A stretch of 64,000 nucleotides of DNA from Apostichopus japonicus (GCF_037975245.1 NC_092574.1:23807713-23871712); one strand, 5' to 3'. Numbered from the stretch's first letter, positions 48,292-61,600 are shown. A program made the numbers and translations. The notes: generated by a model not told the origin, from the letters alone.

Positions 48292-49659
48292 CTATGCTAT
48301 ACTAGTCTCCTGCTGACTCTCAGTTGCAGTGTGTTGCTTAGAATCTGTATCATTACTAGTTTCATCTTTGTCATCTTCGTCCTTCATTCCTCTCTCTGCT
48401 CCTTCATCCAATGAGGGTTCCTCTCCGGCCAAGTCACTCTCCGCAGAGGGGGTAGCTTCTTTAGCTAAAACTGGTTCAGTTTCTTCAGAATTCACTGGAT
48501 TTGAAGTACTGGCCTGGTTAACTACTACAGTAGTAGGGTCAGTGTCTTGAGCAGATTCACTCACTTTTCCTATAACTACACTAGATGATGCACTTGTACT
48601 GTCTTCTTCTTTCACAACATCCTGTAAAATCTCTTCTCCTTTGTCCTTCTGAGAATCAGAGAATTTAATGTCTCTGGGATCGTCCACGTTACTCTGTGCT
48701 TCTACAACTGTCTCTTCTATTGCACGTGTATCTTTAGCTAAATCCGTTGGCAGTTCTAGACTGGTGTTACTCAAAGCTTGTTGACCTTTGACCTCAGAAG
48801 AACTGTCCATGGTTTCCATTTCTGTCATATCATTATCGACAGGCTCTGATTTTATGACAGGTGTTTCCTCCGCTTGGTTAGGCACATTTGATATAGGAGG
48901 TAAATCATCTTCCATTATCACAAATATCTTGGAAGGACCAGAGTCTTCCTCTGCTTGTTCCATTTTAACAGGAGCAACATCCTCTACCAGATTAGAGGTA
49001 TCATCCTTCACAAGATCAGAGGCAGATTCCTCTCTGAGTCCAGGGGTTACACCCTCTTCAAGTCCAGGGATTACACCCTCTTCAAGTCCAGGGATTACAC
49101 CCTCCATGGCTTCAGGGGTTGCACCATCTACGAGTCCAGGGATAGCACCCTCTGTAAGTCCAGGGAGAACACCCTCTACAAGACCAGATTTAACATCCTC
49201 TTCCTTTCTCTTGGTAGCGGTAGTGTCCTCTGCAACATCAGAGGTAGTACTCTCTGCCATGCCGGAGGGAGCACCCTCTTGCAGACCAGAGATGACACCC
49301 TCTACTAAATTAGAGGCAGTGCCCTTAACTACAGATGGCTGTGAGCTCATCTCTTCTGATGCAGATTCTTTCTTAATTTCAGTTATTATTGATTCATTCT
49401 TGATATCTACTGTTGGTTCTTCCATAATCTCAGATAGGGGGGGCTCTTCCTTTATAACCTTGGTTGCATCACTCTTTATTTCATCGGTGACTTTCCAAGT
49501 TGGGTTTAATATTTCTTCAACGGTTGGTTTGTTGTCTTCCAACTCTGTGCCACCATCTTGTGAATCCACTTCGTTGTCAGAGTCTAAACCTGGAAGGGTC
49601 CCATCTGTCATTCCAGGGATCCCGTGGAAACTGCCTGAAGATTCTCCAAATACAGAACT
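48292..49659 (-). CDS. PCF11: PCF11 last exon: acidic tail with octapeptide repeats
   Basis: Residues 1882-2336 of the fragment, stop TAG at 48292-48294. Starts SSVFGESSGSFHG after acceptor TTTTCATTGCAG. Contains NPTWKVTDEIKSD, then VIKEEPPLSEI, then a run of 8-residue repeats (48970-49315), then a Glu/Asp/Ser/Thr-rich end. SUMO-like VKEE/IKEE motifs recur. The human tail is much shorter (about 70 aa) but also rich in KEE motifs. Confidence 0.93.
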   Translation of the reverse strand, partial: SSVFGESSGSFHGIPGMTDGTLPGLDSDNEVDSQDGGTELEDNKPTVEEILNPTWKVTDEIKSDATKVIKEEPPLSEIMEEPTVDIKNESIITEIKKESASEEMSSQPSVVKGTASNLVEGVISGLQEGAPSGMAESTTSDVAEDTTATKRKEEDVKSGLVEGVLPGLTEGAIPGLVDGATPEAMEGVIPGLEEGVIPGLEEGVTPGLREESASDLVKDDTSNLVEDVAPVKMEQAEEDSGPSKIFVIMEDDLPPISNVPNQAEETPVIKSEPVDNDMTEMETMDSSSEVKGQQALSNTSLELPTDLAKDTRAIEETVVEAQSNVDDPRDIKFSDSQKDKGEEILQDVVKEEDSTSASSSVVIGKVSESAQDTDPTTVVVNQASTSNPVNSEETEPVLAKEATPSAESDLAGEEPSLDEGAERGMKDEDDKDETSNDTDSKQHTATESQQETSIA

Positions 49660-52600
49660 CTGCAATGAAAACAAAATGAAAATAAATGGACAAGCAGAAT
49701 GAGCCTAGGTCTTATTTCTCACTAGAACATTATCGAAACACAATAACCATATGCCACCAGATTGAGGACTTAGCTCTTAGTAACGAAAAGGTGCTAGTCT
49801 CATTCAAGGCACTAAGTGGCTGGTTTTGCTTTCATGCCCCAGTGCCCCTTGTTGGACTACTGTGCCCATAGCAATTTATGCCCCAGTCCACCTCGGACAT
49901 GAGTAACAACCCCAGCAACTTTCAAAAATATATTATAGATGACAGGTTTGTACAACCAATAGCATTTGAGCTAAATTGGACAGACAGACAGATAGATAGA
50001 AAGACATATTACTATGGTTCCCACGGTAACGTCATTGACTTGTAAATCCAATTGAACTGACAATAGTACAAAACTACAAAAAAAAAAAAAATAACACTAT
50101 GCATACTTCCAGATCGCCGCCATACTTACATTCTTGAGATCTTCAAAGCAGGTAGGATGATATGTTTTATTGTTTACTTTCACTGCATCTTTCAACATCC
50201 AGGCTTCATCATCCTCATCCCAGTACTGTTCAAATTGTTCCTGGCAAATCTTGCAGTACTAAGGGGGGAGGGGGAGAGATATAATACAAAGTCAGTCTAG
50301 GTTGAGAATCTTCATACTATGATAATCATTATCAATACTCATTATAATAACTACTATGACTGTCACAATACAGACTAAAATTAAAACATTAAAAAGAGTG
50401 AGAATTTTTTTACTAAATTTTCATGTCAGTTTCAAAATGCAGTCTGTGATTTGACTAAAAATTGCAAGAGCAGTGCTACAGTACTTTGGTTTGTATGTCA
50501 AGTAAAAGTTGCTTGCTTGAGATGAATCATGAAATCACAACACACTGAACTTTCAAGTAGCTGAAGCCAGAAATCCAATTGAGTACTTTGGTTAAGTGAA
50601 GGACAAAATTAGAGAAAGAACTCTCTGTAGAAATTGTCATTGTGCCTACCTCATCCTCCTCCACACCAGTGACAGGAACACCTCGCCCTTCTTGTTCCGA
50701 TTCCACAGTAGCCTCCTCGGCCTGTTGTTCAAAGAAGGCGCTTCGATCTGTGAAGATAAGAAGACCACACTCGTAAGGTATACAAAGTTGAGGTATAATA
50801 ATGTGACCTGTATACTGTGAATTATAATGTACCATGTTACTTGACAACTGGAGAAGCAATCTTGTCATCCGCATCAACGCTACATTCACTCAATTTATAC
50901 TGACACGAGACATGAACTAAACCCTTAAAAAGTTGTTTAACACAATAATAACTTTAGATACATATCCAGAACTGCAAATCTTTGCAAATTGACTTAATTT
51001 CCTGTCACCAATAGTGGGGTATCTGCAAGTAATGGTGTTCACTGCCTTCCTTGCTTCTTCTACCTACACAACTGGTGCAAGTACTGATATTGGGGATGGT
51101 ACTATGGGAGGGGATGGCTAAGGGATGGTTGGGAGGGGGTGGGGGGCCAGGGATAATTAAAACCTGTCCTTCTCTACTTACATCCTTCTGATGCATCAAT
51201 CTCTTCATACAGGAGCCAATCATATAATTAATACTATCAGGTGGGGGTGAAGTGGAGGGTTGGATGAGGGAGTTAATAATGACCTATCCTTCTTTACTTA
51301 CATCCTTCCTCCGAGGTATCAATCTCTTCATAAAGGAGCCACTCAACTGATTAATACTCTCAGGAGGTGGGTGGGGTGGAGGGGTGGATGAGGGGGTTAA
51401 CAATGACCTATCATTCTTTACTTACATCATTCCTCTGATGCATCAATTTCTTCATACAGGAGCCACTCATCTAAATAATACTAGCAGGAGGGGGTGGGGT
51501 GGGGGGTGGGGGTAGGGTGGATGAGGGGGATAATAATGACCTATCCTTCTTTACTTACATCCTTCCTCCGATGCATCAATTTCTTCATACAGGAGCCACT
51601 CATCTTAATAATACTATCAGGAGGGGGTGGGGTGGGGGGTGGGGGTAGGGTGGATGAGGGGGATAATGACCTATCCTTCTTTACTTACATCCTTCCTCCG
51701 AGGTATCAATTTCTTCATACAGGAGCCACTCATCTAATTAATACTATCAGGAGGGGGTGGGTAGTGGGGGGGTGGATGAGGGGGTTAATAACCTATCCTT
51801 CTTTACTTACATCCTTCCTCTGATGCGTCAATCTCTTCATACAGGAGCCACTTATCTGATTAATACTATCAGGAGGGGGGTGGGGGGGGTAGATGAGGGG
51901 GTTCTTTACTTACATCCTTCCTCTGATGCATCAATCTCTTCATACAGGAGCCACTCATCTAATTCATAGTACCACTTTCTGGAGGTTGCTGATTTTATGC
52001 CATCCTTGTCTTTCCTATTCTGTCTGAAGTGCCAGTCGAGATGTTTGCGATATTCCTCCATCAGTTCGATGCTAAACCTCATCCCGCATGACGAACACTG
52101 AGTACCAGAGATGATGGAGTAGATGACGCCAGGGTATCGTCTAACCGTCCAAAGAAAAAAGAGAGAAAGGGGAACTGCTCGTCAACAATCGTTCCATCCT
52201 AAACACTGACTGACCCAAAACTGTTTTTGTGGTCATTTCTTTCGATACCTACTACAGCTAACCTACGAACACAATAGCCAATTAGTTTAGGCAAATATAG
52301 GCTCTCTTTTCTTTTCAATTAAATGAAACTTTGTCCACCAAAGAATGAACAAAGCAGCCATTGCCATTCAAATAACACTCTGAAAGAAATACACCTAGTT
52401 ATATCCTAACTAATCGAGAAGTAATTTACAACAAATGTGAACTGGATATGACCCCTGTACAGGGAATAATTCAGTGTTGAAATTTTGAACTTTGTCTCAC
52501 AAATTAAATGCTGATTCCTGTGTACAGAAACTGTGATGAATCTTGGCACTTGTATAGCAATACGTGCATATAGCATAGTAGCTTGCGATGTGAGAACCTG

Positions 52601-55600
52601 ATAAATTATTCCCTGTGGTTGTCTCTCTTTGTCCAGGCAATCATAAGTGTCCTATCTTTCGAAAACTGACAACGCTTTTCGATTTCACACAAGAAAAAAA
52701 TTCAGTGAATCACATATGTCAAAGTGAGAGAATCTAATGTTGGGATTTGAAGAGGCTTTGAAAAGTAACCTGCAAATTAGAAGCAAAGTTAATGATGAAT
52801 GTTAATTCCTGTATTTTTTCGCTGCTGTATAATTCATAAATTAAAACTATCACTACACTTACTGTTTAATATCACTGTGTCCTAATGCAAGAGGGGGAAC
52901 TACCCTCTGCTCCGGCGGTAGGTTTAGCTCCTCTAGTAAATTCACTTTGGATTTCTTCTCCACGTTTTCACCGTCTTCTCCTTCTTCCTTCTTTGCCTTT
53001 TTCTTGCGATTCCTGTTCGTGGGTTTCTTCTCTTGCGGTTTATCTTCTTTCTCCACTACCGGAGCAGCAGGAGCAGGAGGAGGAGTCCCCGATTGCTCGG
53101 GAGCAGCAGGTGACTGAGGTTTCGTCAATATTCCTGACGACATCAGTTTGCTCAAGAGGTCGTTGATGTCAACTTGAGATTTCAATGTGTTGGCGGGGGC
53201 CGCTTCCTCTACTTAGAAGGAGGAAAAGGAAATGGGGTGAATGGATGATCGATGGAGATTATTCAAACTAAAGGTTAAGGGGTAACAGACTCTTAATATA
53301 TGATTACTATTTTTCCTCAAGTCCAACAACATCACTAAGCATGCTAGATAGAAACCGACTTCCAAGGACACAAACCCAATTTTTTTTTCAAAGTTCTTCA
53401 AAATTACATTCATATGAGTGTGTTTTTTGTCTCTAATTGCGACCTGACTAAATACTTTGTACCCTTCCTCTTTTTAGATTGAAGAAATTTAAACTTATTT
53501 TTACATTCCTATCATCAAAATCATTAAAATTGGCAATGGATCAAGTCCAAGATAAACCTCCAATGTCCTTAACAAATGTGGTACAGGCAGGTTACGATAT
53601 GCCAGTTACTTGGAGAAAATTGTCTCCAGAAGAACATTCTAGATCTTGAACACACTACACAGTATAATGCTACCTGGCCATGTTTATAATCTGGTTCTTT
53701 GTGGTGGTAACCATCATGTTAACAACCTCACATCATCATGCATAAACACTTAAAAAGAAAAGACATCCAACAAACACTCTTTACTCACCCATGGGTAGCA
53801 CAGATGGCTGCATTGGATCAACAGGCAGGTTGCCCAGAAAGCCACTCGAAGCTGAAGACGGGGTAGGTACATAGGTAGGGATAGGCTGAGGTAGAACTGG
53901 AGGCATTCCATACCCTAATGGGGTGGCTTCATTATAACGTCCTGGAAGTTCAGACTGAGGAACAGAAGTTTGCAAATGTGGTTGAAGTTGGCTCTGTGCT
54001 AGTCCCTGCATGGGTACCATCTGCATTGGAATGTGTTGCCTCTCCATCACTGATTGGGAGTTGGGTACATCCAGACCATGTGCACCCTGATAAATTGAAC
54101 CTGGGAGAGGGATGGCTGGTCGATATGGGTCATATGCAAGTGACCCACTGACATCAGGTGGAACCCGCTGAAGTCCAACCCCAGGTGGAGGGGGTCTTAC
54201 ATTTCTCAGTTCCATGTAAGGAGATGATCGATCAGGGTGAACCCTAGCTGCATCGAGATGAATACCACGAGGAGGATGAGCATCTTGCATGTGTTCCGGG
54301 AAGTGATGTGGGGAACCTCTTGGTAAAAGGTCTTCGTCGGGGTGACGGAGCAACCCTTCTCTCCTGGGATCTCTCCTGGGATCCCTCCTGGGATCACTCC
54401 TTGGATCCCTCCTGGGATCCCTCCTTGGATCCTGTGGATGTTGCCGGCTCATTGGTATACGACGATCATCTTCCTCCATGAACTCTCGTGGAGGGAACCT
54501 TTCTTCCTCCAACCTAAACTCTTTTCGCTCCTCATGGTGCACCCTGTGAGGAGGTGGACGTCTATGCCTCAATTCAAAGTCCTCTCTATAGGGACTTCCT
54601 TCTCGCCCTCGTCTTGGGTGGAGTCTATGCATCCTCTCCTCGTGCATCATTTCAAGTTCTTCTTCCCGTCTCCTTCTAGGTGGTCCTCGCATATGTGGTG
54701 GTGGTGGAGGACCTCTCGTTCCGACAACCTTTTGTCGTTCTCTAACCCTCATTGATGTACCCCTCGGTCCCATCTGCTCCGGGAATTCAGGGGGAGGGGA
54801 ACCCCTCCTCAATGCCCATTCCTCATCCTCCTGTAGCATTTTCCTCTTCCTGTCCGGGAACATCCTTGCCCTGCGGAATTGTTCCTCTTCTTCCATGATC
54901 CGATGGTATTCCTCGGACTCTGCGAGCTCGACCCTCCTCAGCCGTCTTCTTTCGACATCTTGTGAAGATCTGATAAATCTCGGATGTGCCTCAGCGATGC
55001 CAGACAGAGACATCAAAGAAGGGATGGCAGGTTGCTTCTCGGCTCCTTGGTTCTCCATTCTGGGTCTGTTAGATGTAGAAATGAACAGAAGGGTTAATAT
55101 ATTATTCATCTTAGATGTATTACTTGGATGGATTGAGGAACGTAAAAGGTCTCTACTGGTAGAAATAGTTTGAATGTTGTAAACTCTGTTAACTTTATAG
55201 CAAGTTGTTGATGCTACAGACTGATATTAAATTCCCATTATTTGGTTAACAGTAGTCATGGAAGTAAAAACACTACTTTAAAACAGGATTTAAATAAGTG
55301 GCATCTCCATAGCATCCATTCAGTGACCAATATTTGGTCTCCTGTGTCCCAGGAGATATACTAGTACGGGGACAGCAAAAACATCTTACTTTAGACACTT
55401 CATTGTCTCATTAATACAGATTAATGAGGGAGAAGCCAAATGCACAAGAGTTGTTGTAAAACTATAGCTTTCAGAGTTTCTGTAGCAATGTTTAGTTCTT
55501 ATCATCGATTTCACAGATTTATAGCATGTTCTCCACAGGATAATTTACAGCTTAATTCTTAACGGTCATGTGATTTCTTGTTAAATTACTCATCTTCAAA

Positions 55601-58600
55601 GTGGAGTAAAAAAATAAAGTATTCTTTGAAAACAGGATCTTCACAAAACCAAAAAAAAACTACTTTTAAAAAGTATGACATCATACCCTCTCAGATCAAT
55701 GTCCTCCCTCACTTCTGTTACATCTGCTCCTCTTTTGCCTTCAGCATCGAAGAAGTTCCTCGGTACATCACCCCAGTTTCTTGCCCTGGGAGATGCATCG
55801 TTTGGGCCACGGGTGTAGGCATCTAGGTCTCTCAAATCTTGATCTACTGCACTCGGTTCCACCGCATCCCGAAAGGCAGCGGGAAGAAGGTCATCGCGGG
55901 GTTGTCGCACTTTCTTGTTAACTTCTGACCCGTCATCTGTTTTCTCCTCGACGATCCCTGGATCCTTAGATCGCTTGTCCTTGTCCGTGGGTATGACTTT
56001 ATCACCTGGATGTACTGTAGAGTCTTCTGCTATATGATTTATGGGTTTACTATCCGATGAATCTGCTTTGGAAAGGTCACCTTTTGCCGAGTCGTTTCTT
56101 TCGTCGACGTCCATTTTAGCTGCCGCTTCTTCCTCTAGCTCTTTTTGTGATTCTATATTTGTTGTATTTTTGTCTTTAGCACTTGATACTGGATCGCTGC
56201 TTATCTGTTTCTTTTCATCCTCCCCTCTGTCATCCTTCGTTGGTTCCCCAGCGTCGTGGCCAGTCTTTTCTAACTTGCGTTCATCCGTATCCTTGATGGT
56301 CATCTTCATTTCCACTTCGGTCGACTCCTCTGAATCACCGACAGCAATTCGTCTGTCATCCACATCCTTTTCTGTTGCTTTCTTTTTTCCATCCTCCTTC
56401 TCCTCCTCCAAACTATTGAATCTCTCATCCACATCCTCCCCAGCTGCAGGTCCTCGTCGAATCTTCAAATCTTGCTTCTGTATATTCCCGTCCGTAACAT
56501 CACTGACTTTCCTTTCATCAACATCCTTCTTTGACTCTGTCTTGTCCTTCCTTAGGTCGACCTTGGCAACATCCACATCCCTTGAATGTTCTACTTTCCT
56601 TTCATCCACATCACTGTTCTCTTTGGTCAATCTATGGTCAACATCACCCCTAGCAACCTTGGAATCCTCCTTGATTGATAATTCCTTTCCTTCTGCACCT
56701 TGTGACTTCTTCTCAGAACCACCCTGGTCCTCCTTACCACTACTTTCCTCTGCTACCTTTTCAACGACCACTGCTTTGATTCTCTCGTCCCTGTCCTCGG
56801 GTGGAGGGGACATTGGGGAAATCATCTCCTCATTCTTTGGTGATGCTGCGGGTACTTCTTTCTTCTTCTCTTCATCTGCTGATTGACTAGATACGATCTC
56901 CTTTTCATCCTTCTGCTTTTCCTGTTCCTCTTTGCTAACCTTCTCTGTGACCTCTGCTGTCTTTGCTACTGATTCAATCACTGCTGACTCTCCATCCTCC
57001 TTGGCATCAGGCTTCTGATCCCCTACAGACTTTTGCATTCTTGTTTGATAGCTCGGATCAAGAACGCGCAAATCCACGTCTCTTCCGACCGGAAAACCAA
57101 AAGGACTCTCTTCTGCCGGCTTGTCAAATCCACTTTGCTCGACATCCATGGCTTCCACCACTTTGGGCCCTGCCATCCTCTTTTGATACTCAAGTTTTCT
57201 GGCGACCTCCATAACATATGAGTCGTCTGACTCTGGAAGATCACCAGCCCCTAGATGTTCAGCCTCGGCCACGGTGAGTAAGGAACGCATTCTGGGGCCA
57301 CCGATCAGCGACGGCACACTTCGCTGCTCTTCTTTGGACTTTTGAAACTGGTAGAGATCTTCGAGTTGACTCAAAAGTTTCTGGTGTTCCTCGTGGGTTA
57401 TCTGACCTGTGTGCAACTGACGATCAGCCTGAGAGGAAGAGAAGACGGAAAGAGTGTGGTGTGTCACCATCGGAGGATAATAACCGACTGAACAATAGAG
57501 ATGAAATAAAAGACATCACCAGAGAAGGAGACATACTTGATTTCTTCTTTAATGGAAGCAGAAATTTAAGATAAGATACTTGGTCAATCCATTATCCTTA
57601 TTTCAACACATAACATAAGTCCATAGTGATAAGTCTCTAACATCCTCTTCTTTATTATGATTATTATTAACATCTGCATAGATATCGAAACTCATATCAG
57701 GCTTATGTGTATTAGAAAAGATGGAAACTCATTTCAATCAAAAAAACTCTATCATGCAGTATCTACTACACCTATCAGGGAATAATTTATATTCAAAATT
57801 TTGTGTGGTTATTTTGACGGTTCTGAAATCTGTCTGCTATAAATCGATATGTTTGCTGTGATATACATCTTGGCACTTATATAGCGATTTGACTATTTTG
57901 TACAGCACTTTCCACAGCGATAAGATACTGAATGAAATATACCCTTTTCATATAAGTTGTGAAACTAATAAACCACAGTCCTATGAGGGGAAACTTCTTC
58001 TCAACGAAGAACTCATATCAGTGGACACTGTTTGATGGAGACAATAAAAACGGTGAAGAAACCTGAACCGCATGATTGTCAATGTGAGGACAATACACCC
58101 AGTGTCACCTCCCTCCCACTTAGTTTTTCAACACTTTGAATAACTCCCCCCCCTCCCCAACCACCACCGACCCCCATCCCCTTAATAAGTGCATTCGGTG
58201 TGAGTCACTATTAGTAATTATTGCACTTCATGTACCAGAATTAGTTCATGTCAGTTTTATCAACTCTAACAGATCAATAACAGCCTCTTCACAGCCACAC
58301 ATACACCAGACTTTACCTTTGCTAGTATAGCTGACATTTTGTCACTAGAAAGCTCCTTTGGTATTACAACAGATGGATCAATGCTGCTCCTCCTTCGTCT
58401 TCCAGGAGGAGAAACGACTCTATCATCGTAAGGTCTACTTCTTCCATACGGCTCAAGTCTAGCTCCTCCTCCACTGTAAACGAAAACAGATCTTAAGATA
58501 AGCACTTTACTCAATTTAAATCACTATCAAAGACCATATTTCAAAGTTTTCTAAATGCCAATGTTATTTAAACTTATTTTACAGTTTTCTACTAAGCTTC

Positions 58601-61600
58601 CATATTCCTTGAGACTCATCCTAGAGTGAAGCATAAACCTTTTCTGCCTGGATCAAACATCAGAAATGGGGCAGTAAAAGCTCAAAGGAGCCGTTATTGA
58701 TAAATCTCGGAAAGAAAACTGGAATAAAAAGCAGTATCAACAAACAGAAATGGCAAGTCTACCACTAAATTTTTTTTTTTTAATTCTTGCCAGTTCTCTA
58801 GACTTCTATATCAAATCATTAATTAACATCCTACAAATCAAACCGTTCAAGTACAAGAGATATTGAAATCTTCATTAAACCTACCGTCCAAATCCACCTC
58901 CTCTCTCTGGAAACCCATCCGAAAGATCAAGCCGCTCCACCCTAGCCCGTTTTGGGTCAGACGAAACCTCCAAGGTTCCCTGTCTGCCTCTTTCCTCTCC
59001 TCTTCTATCACGAGGAGGCGATTTTCTCTTCATGCCAATTTCTGCAACTTTCTCTTCCGCTTTCTTGGCCTCGCTTTTCCGTGGGATACGACCTAGCTTG
59101 GATATGTCCCGTTTTTCTCTCAGTATCCTCTCCTCTCTTTTATCCCTGAGTTTCATTCTCTCTTCGTTCTTATCCTTGTCGTATTTATCCTTCTCATCGC
59201 TGCCTCTCCTTCTCCCAGACCTTCCGTACTTTGAATTTCTTCTAGGAGGGGAGCGGGAACGGGAACGGGACCTGGACCGCGATCTGCCGCTACGCGAAGA
59301 CCTCCTGTTTCTGTCGCTTCTGCTCCTGGATTCAGAGTCCTTGCGTTTGTCGTTTTTGTTGGGTTTGCCACCGCGTGGGCTCCTGGAGCCATCTCTGGAG
59401 CTTTCCCTACTTCTGGAGCGTTGAGATTCTTCCTTAGATTTTGGTTTACTTTGCGATGAGGAATCCTCATCGCTTATCGTCAAGTCCACGTTTACGATGA
59501 TTTCTTCTAGCTTCTTTTCAACTGCTCTGTTCCCTGTTGTGGCTTCCTGCTGCTTTTTGACAGGTGGGACGACAGCCTTATTTAGTCTTACAACTTGGGG
59601 GTTGACTCCTTGATCCTGCAGTTTCTTTGCAGTGTCCTGATTAGCAGTAATGACTGGTTTAGCCTGTTGTCCAACATGTGTACTTCCAGGTACTGTTGTA
59701 GGCTTCTGTGGTACTGTTGTGACTTTAGGCTTGGTAGCAGCTGCCGGGACAGCTATTGCGTTTTGTTGCGTTTTAGTTGGTTGTGAAATAGCAGAAGTAC
59801 CCCTGAGGCGTGGGTCTCTTGCTAGACGAGGATCCCGGGGGGCAGCTCTGGGATCACCCCTCTTTACACCAAACATTGTTTTGACCTGTAGTAAGGGCAA
59901 ACAAACAGAAAAGACATGAGACTCATTTATTCAACGTTTTAATAATGGTAATGGGCAATAACTTTGATAAATGATACTGTAAAATTTAATTGTCTTCAGG
60001 ACATGGTGCTTAATGATAGAATAACCAGGCCAGTGCAAGGGCAGAGGTTGAAGAGTCAAAGCAATTCTTCATAACTTGACATTTGATCTTAGATGGCAAA
60101 CTTTAAAGACTTTAGACCATGACTTTACGGGGGGGGGGGGGGGGGGGGGACACATCTGAAAGGCTAGAAAGATTTAAGACCTGGAATGCCAAGATATACA
60201 GAGCACCTTAATGCATGTATTACTTACATGTTCAGAGCCTGGTTGAGGAGGAGTTATTTCTGTACTACCCCAGCCCGCAGGGGAGGAACTGTAGCTTTCT
60301 TGAGGAACAACACTGGCAGATGGGGGGTTCTTGGTTATCGCTTCATTACTTCTTGGTGCTGCTACTGGAGCTAATGGAGCTGGAGTCGGGTTAGCAAGTG
60401 CTGCGTGGGCTGCAAACACTTGCTGCTGTTGTTGTTGCAATATCTTCTGTCTCTGCAATTCAAGGTTCTTCCTATCTAATTCCAATGCCTAAACACCAGG
60501 AAGAATGTAGCAATTTAAACCATCAACATTATTGATGGAGAAATTTAATAGGAGATTCATTTAAAATATATGATGTTACACTATTACATGAAAGTGACTG
60601 ACCCAAAAGCCAATCTTTCAGTGATTCCTAATACCAGTAGATTTTCAAGTATTTACCATTGATGACTTCATATGATCAGCAGGATTCCTTCCCTGATTAA
60701 TGTGGCTTACATTGAGGTATAAATGCACCTCCATCATGTTTGGTACACTTCTCTGATTTATAACATTTACCACACTCTAAGGTATATCTAAATGCTCACT
60801 ATGAAGTCCAACCAAACTAAACAGCCGTTGTAATTGTGGACGTGATGTTAGGACTATGACCTCTGTTAACCTCAAACAAGTATTCATTAGCCAAACCTTC
60901 TATTTAAAGCTAATTATATTCTAAATATGCCTCACAAAGCACCACTTGACATCCAAACTTTGAATTCTTTTAAGGGGAAGGACCCCAACCTTCCCCCAAC
61001 CTTTAGTGAACACACCTTCCTTTGTTAAACATTGATTTGCCTCTGGCCCTTTAATCAAGGGAAATCTAGGATTTGCCACCCCCTTCTCACCCCCACCCCC
61101 CTAACACCTGAAATCCTGAGCACTCCACTGACACACACAGAAATACATTTTTACTGCCTGGAAATGCTATGCTCCCAAGCCTTGAACTGCTTGGAGATTT
61201 GACTAACAACAAACCAAAGTGAAACAAGAAGACTTAATGACTCATACCTCATGACAGGAGAATTATGGAGAGAGTCAAGAGATACCAATAATAATCATAA
61301 TAAATTATTCTTATACAGCACTTTACATCAAAAGAATGATCTCAAAGCACTTCACAGAATCACATAAAATAATAATACTACAACTTAAAAATATAACAGC
61401 TTAAAAATATTACAGCCTAAAAATATTACATCCTACCTTTACGCCTGTATGGTTATATAAAACATCAAAACAACATACAATGACCAACATTTTCATAGAA
61501 TGTTGCTTTGGGATATGAATTTGTTCACATGGCTGAAGTTTTTACTCTACCTGTTCTTGGAGTCTGGCTTTTGTTTGTTGCAATTCCAATTCTAGTCGTT

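Larger units (their letters stand above)
51182..51855 (-). repeat. PCF11: Tandem array of six candidate microexons in PCF11
   Basis: Six degenerate copies of the last 45 nt of the zinc-finger-1 exon plus its donor and adjacent C-rich intron, period 103-133 bp (donor edges at 51914 for the true exon, then 51811, 51689, 51559, 51426, 51302, 51182). Every copy keeps a GTAAGT donor. Five have AG directly before the exonic part (TAATCAG, AATTAG, ATTAAG, ATTTAG, AATCAG). Length is 45 nt in five copies and 42 in one, so frame would be kept (phase 1 to phase 1). Intervening pieces are 58-88 nt, C-rich, with CTGATAGTATTAA before the acceptor. Whether any copy is spliced in is unknown. Confidence 0.85.

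Noticed and set aside
48788-49702. 304-aa open frame on the plus strand
   Set aside because: It is the antisense shadow of the PCF11 last exon, whose minus-strand frame has the conserved context and correct splice phase.
56041-56886. 281-aa Ser-rich open frame on the plus strand
   Set aside because: Antisense shadow of the PCF11 DVDER exon.
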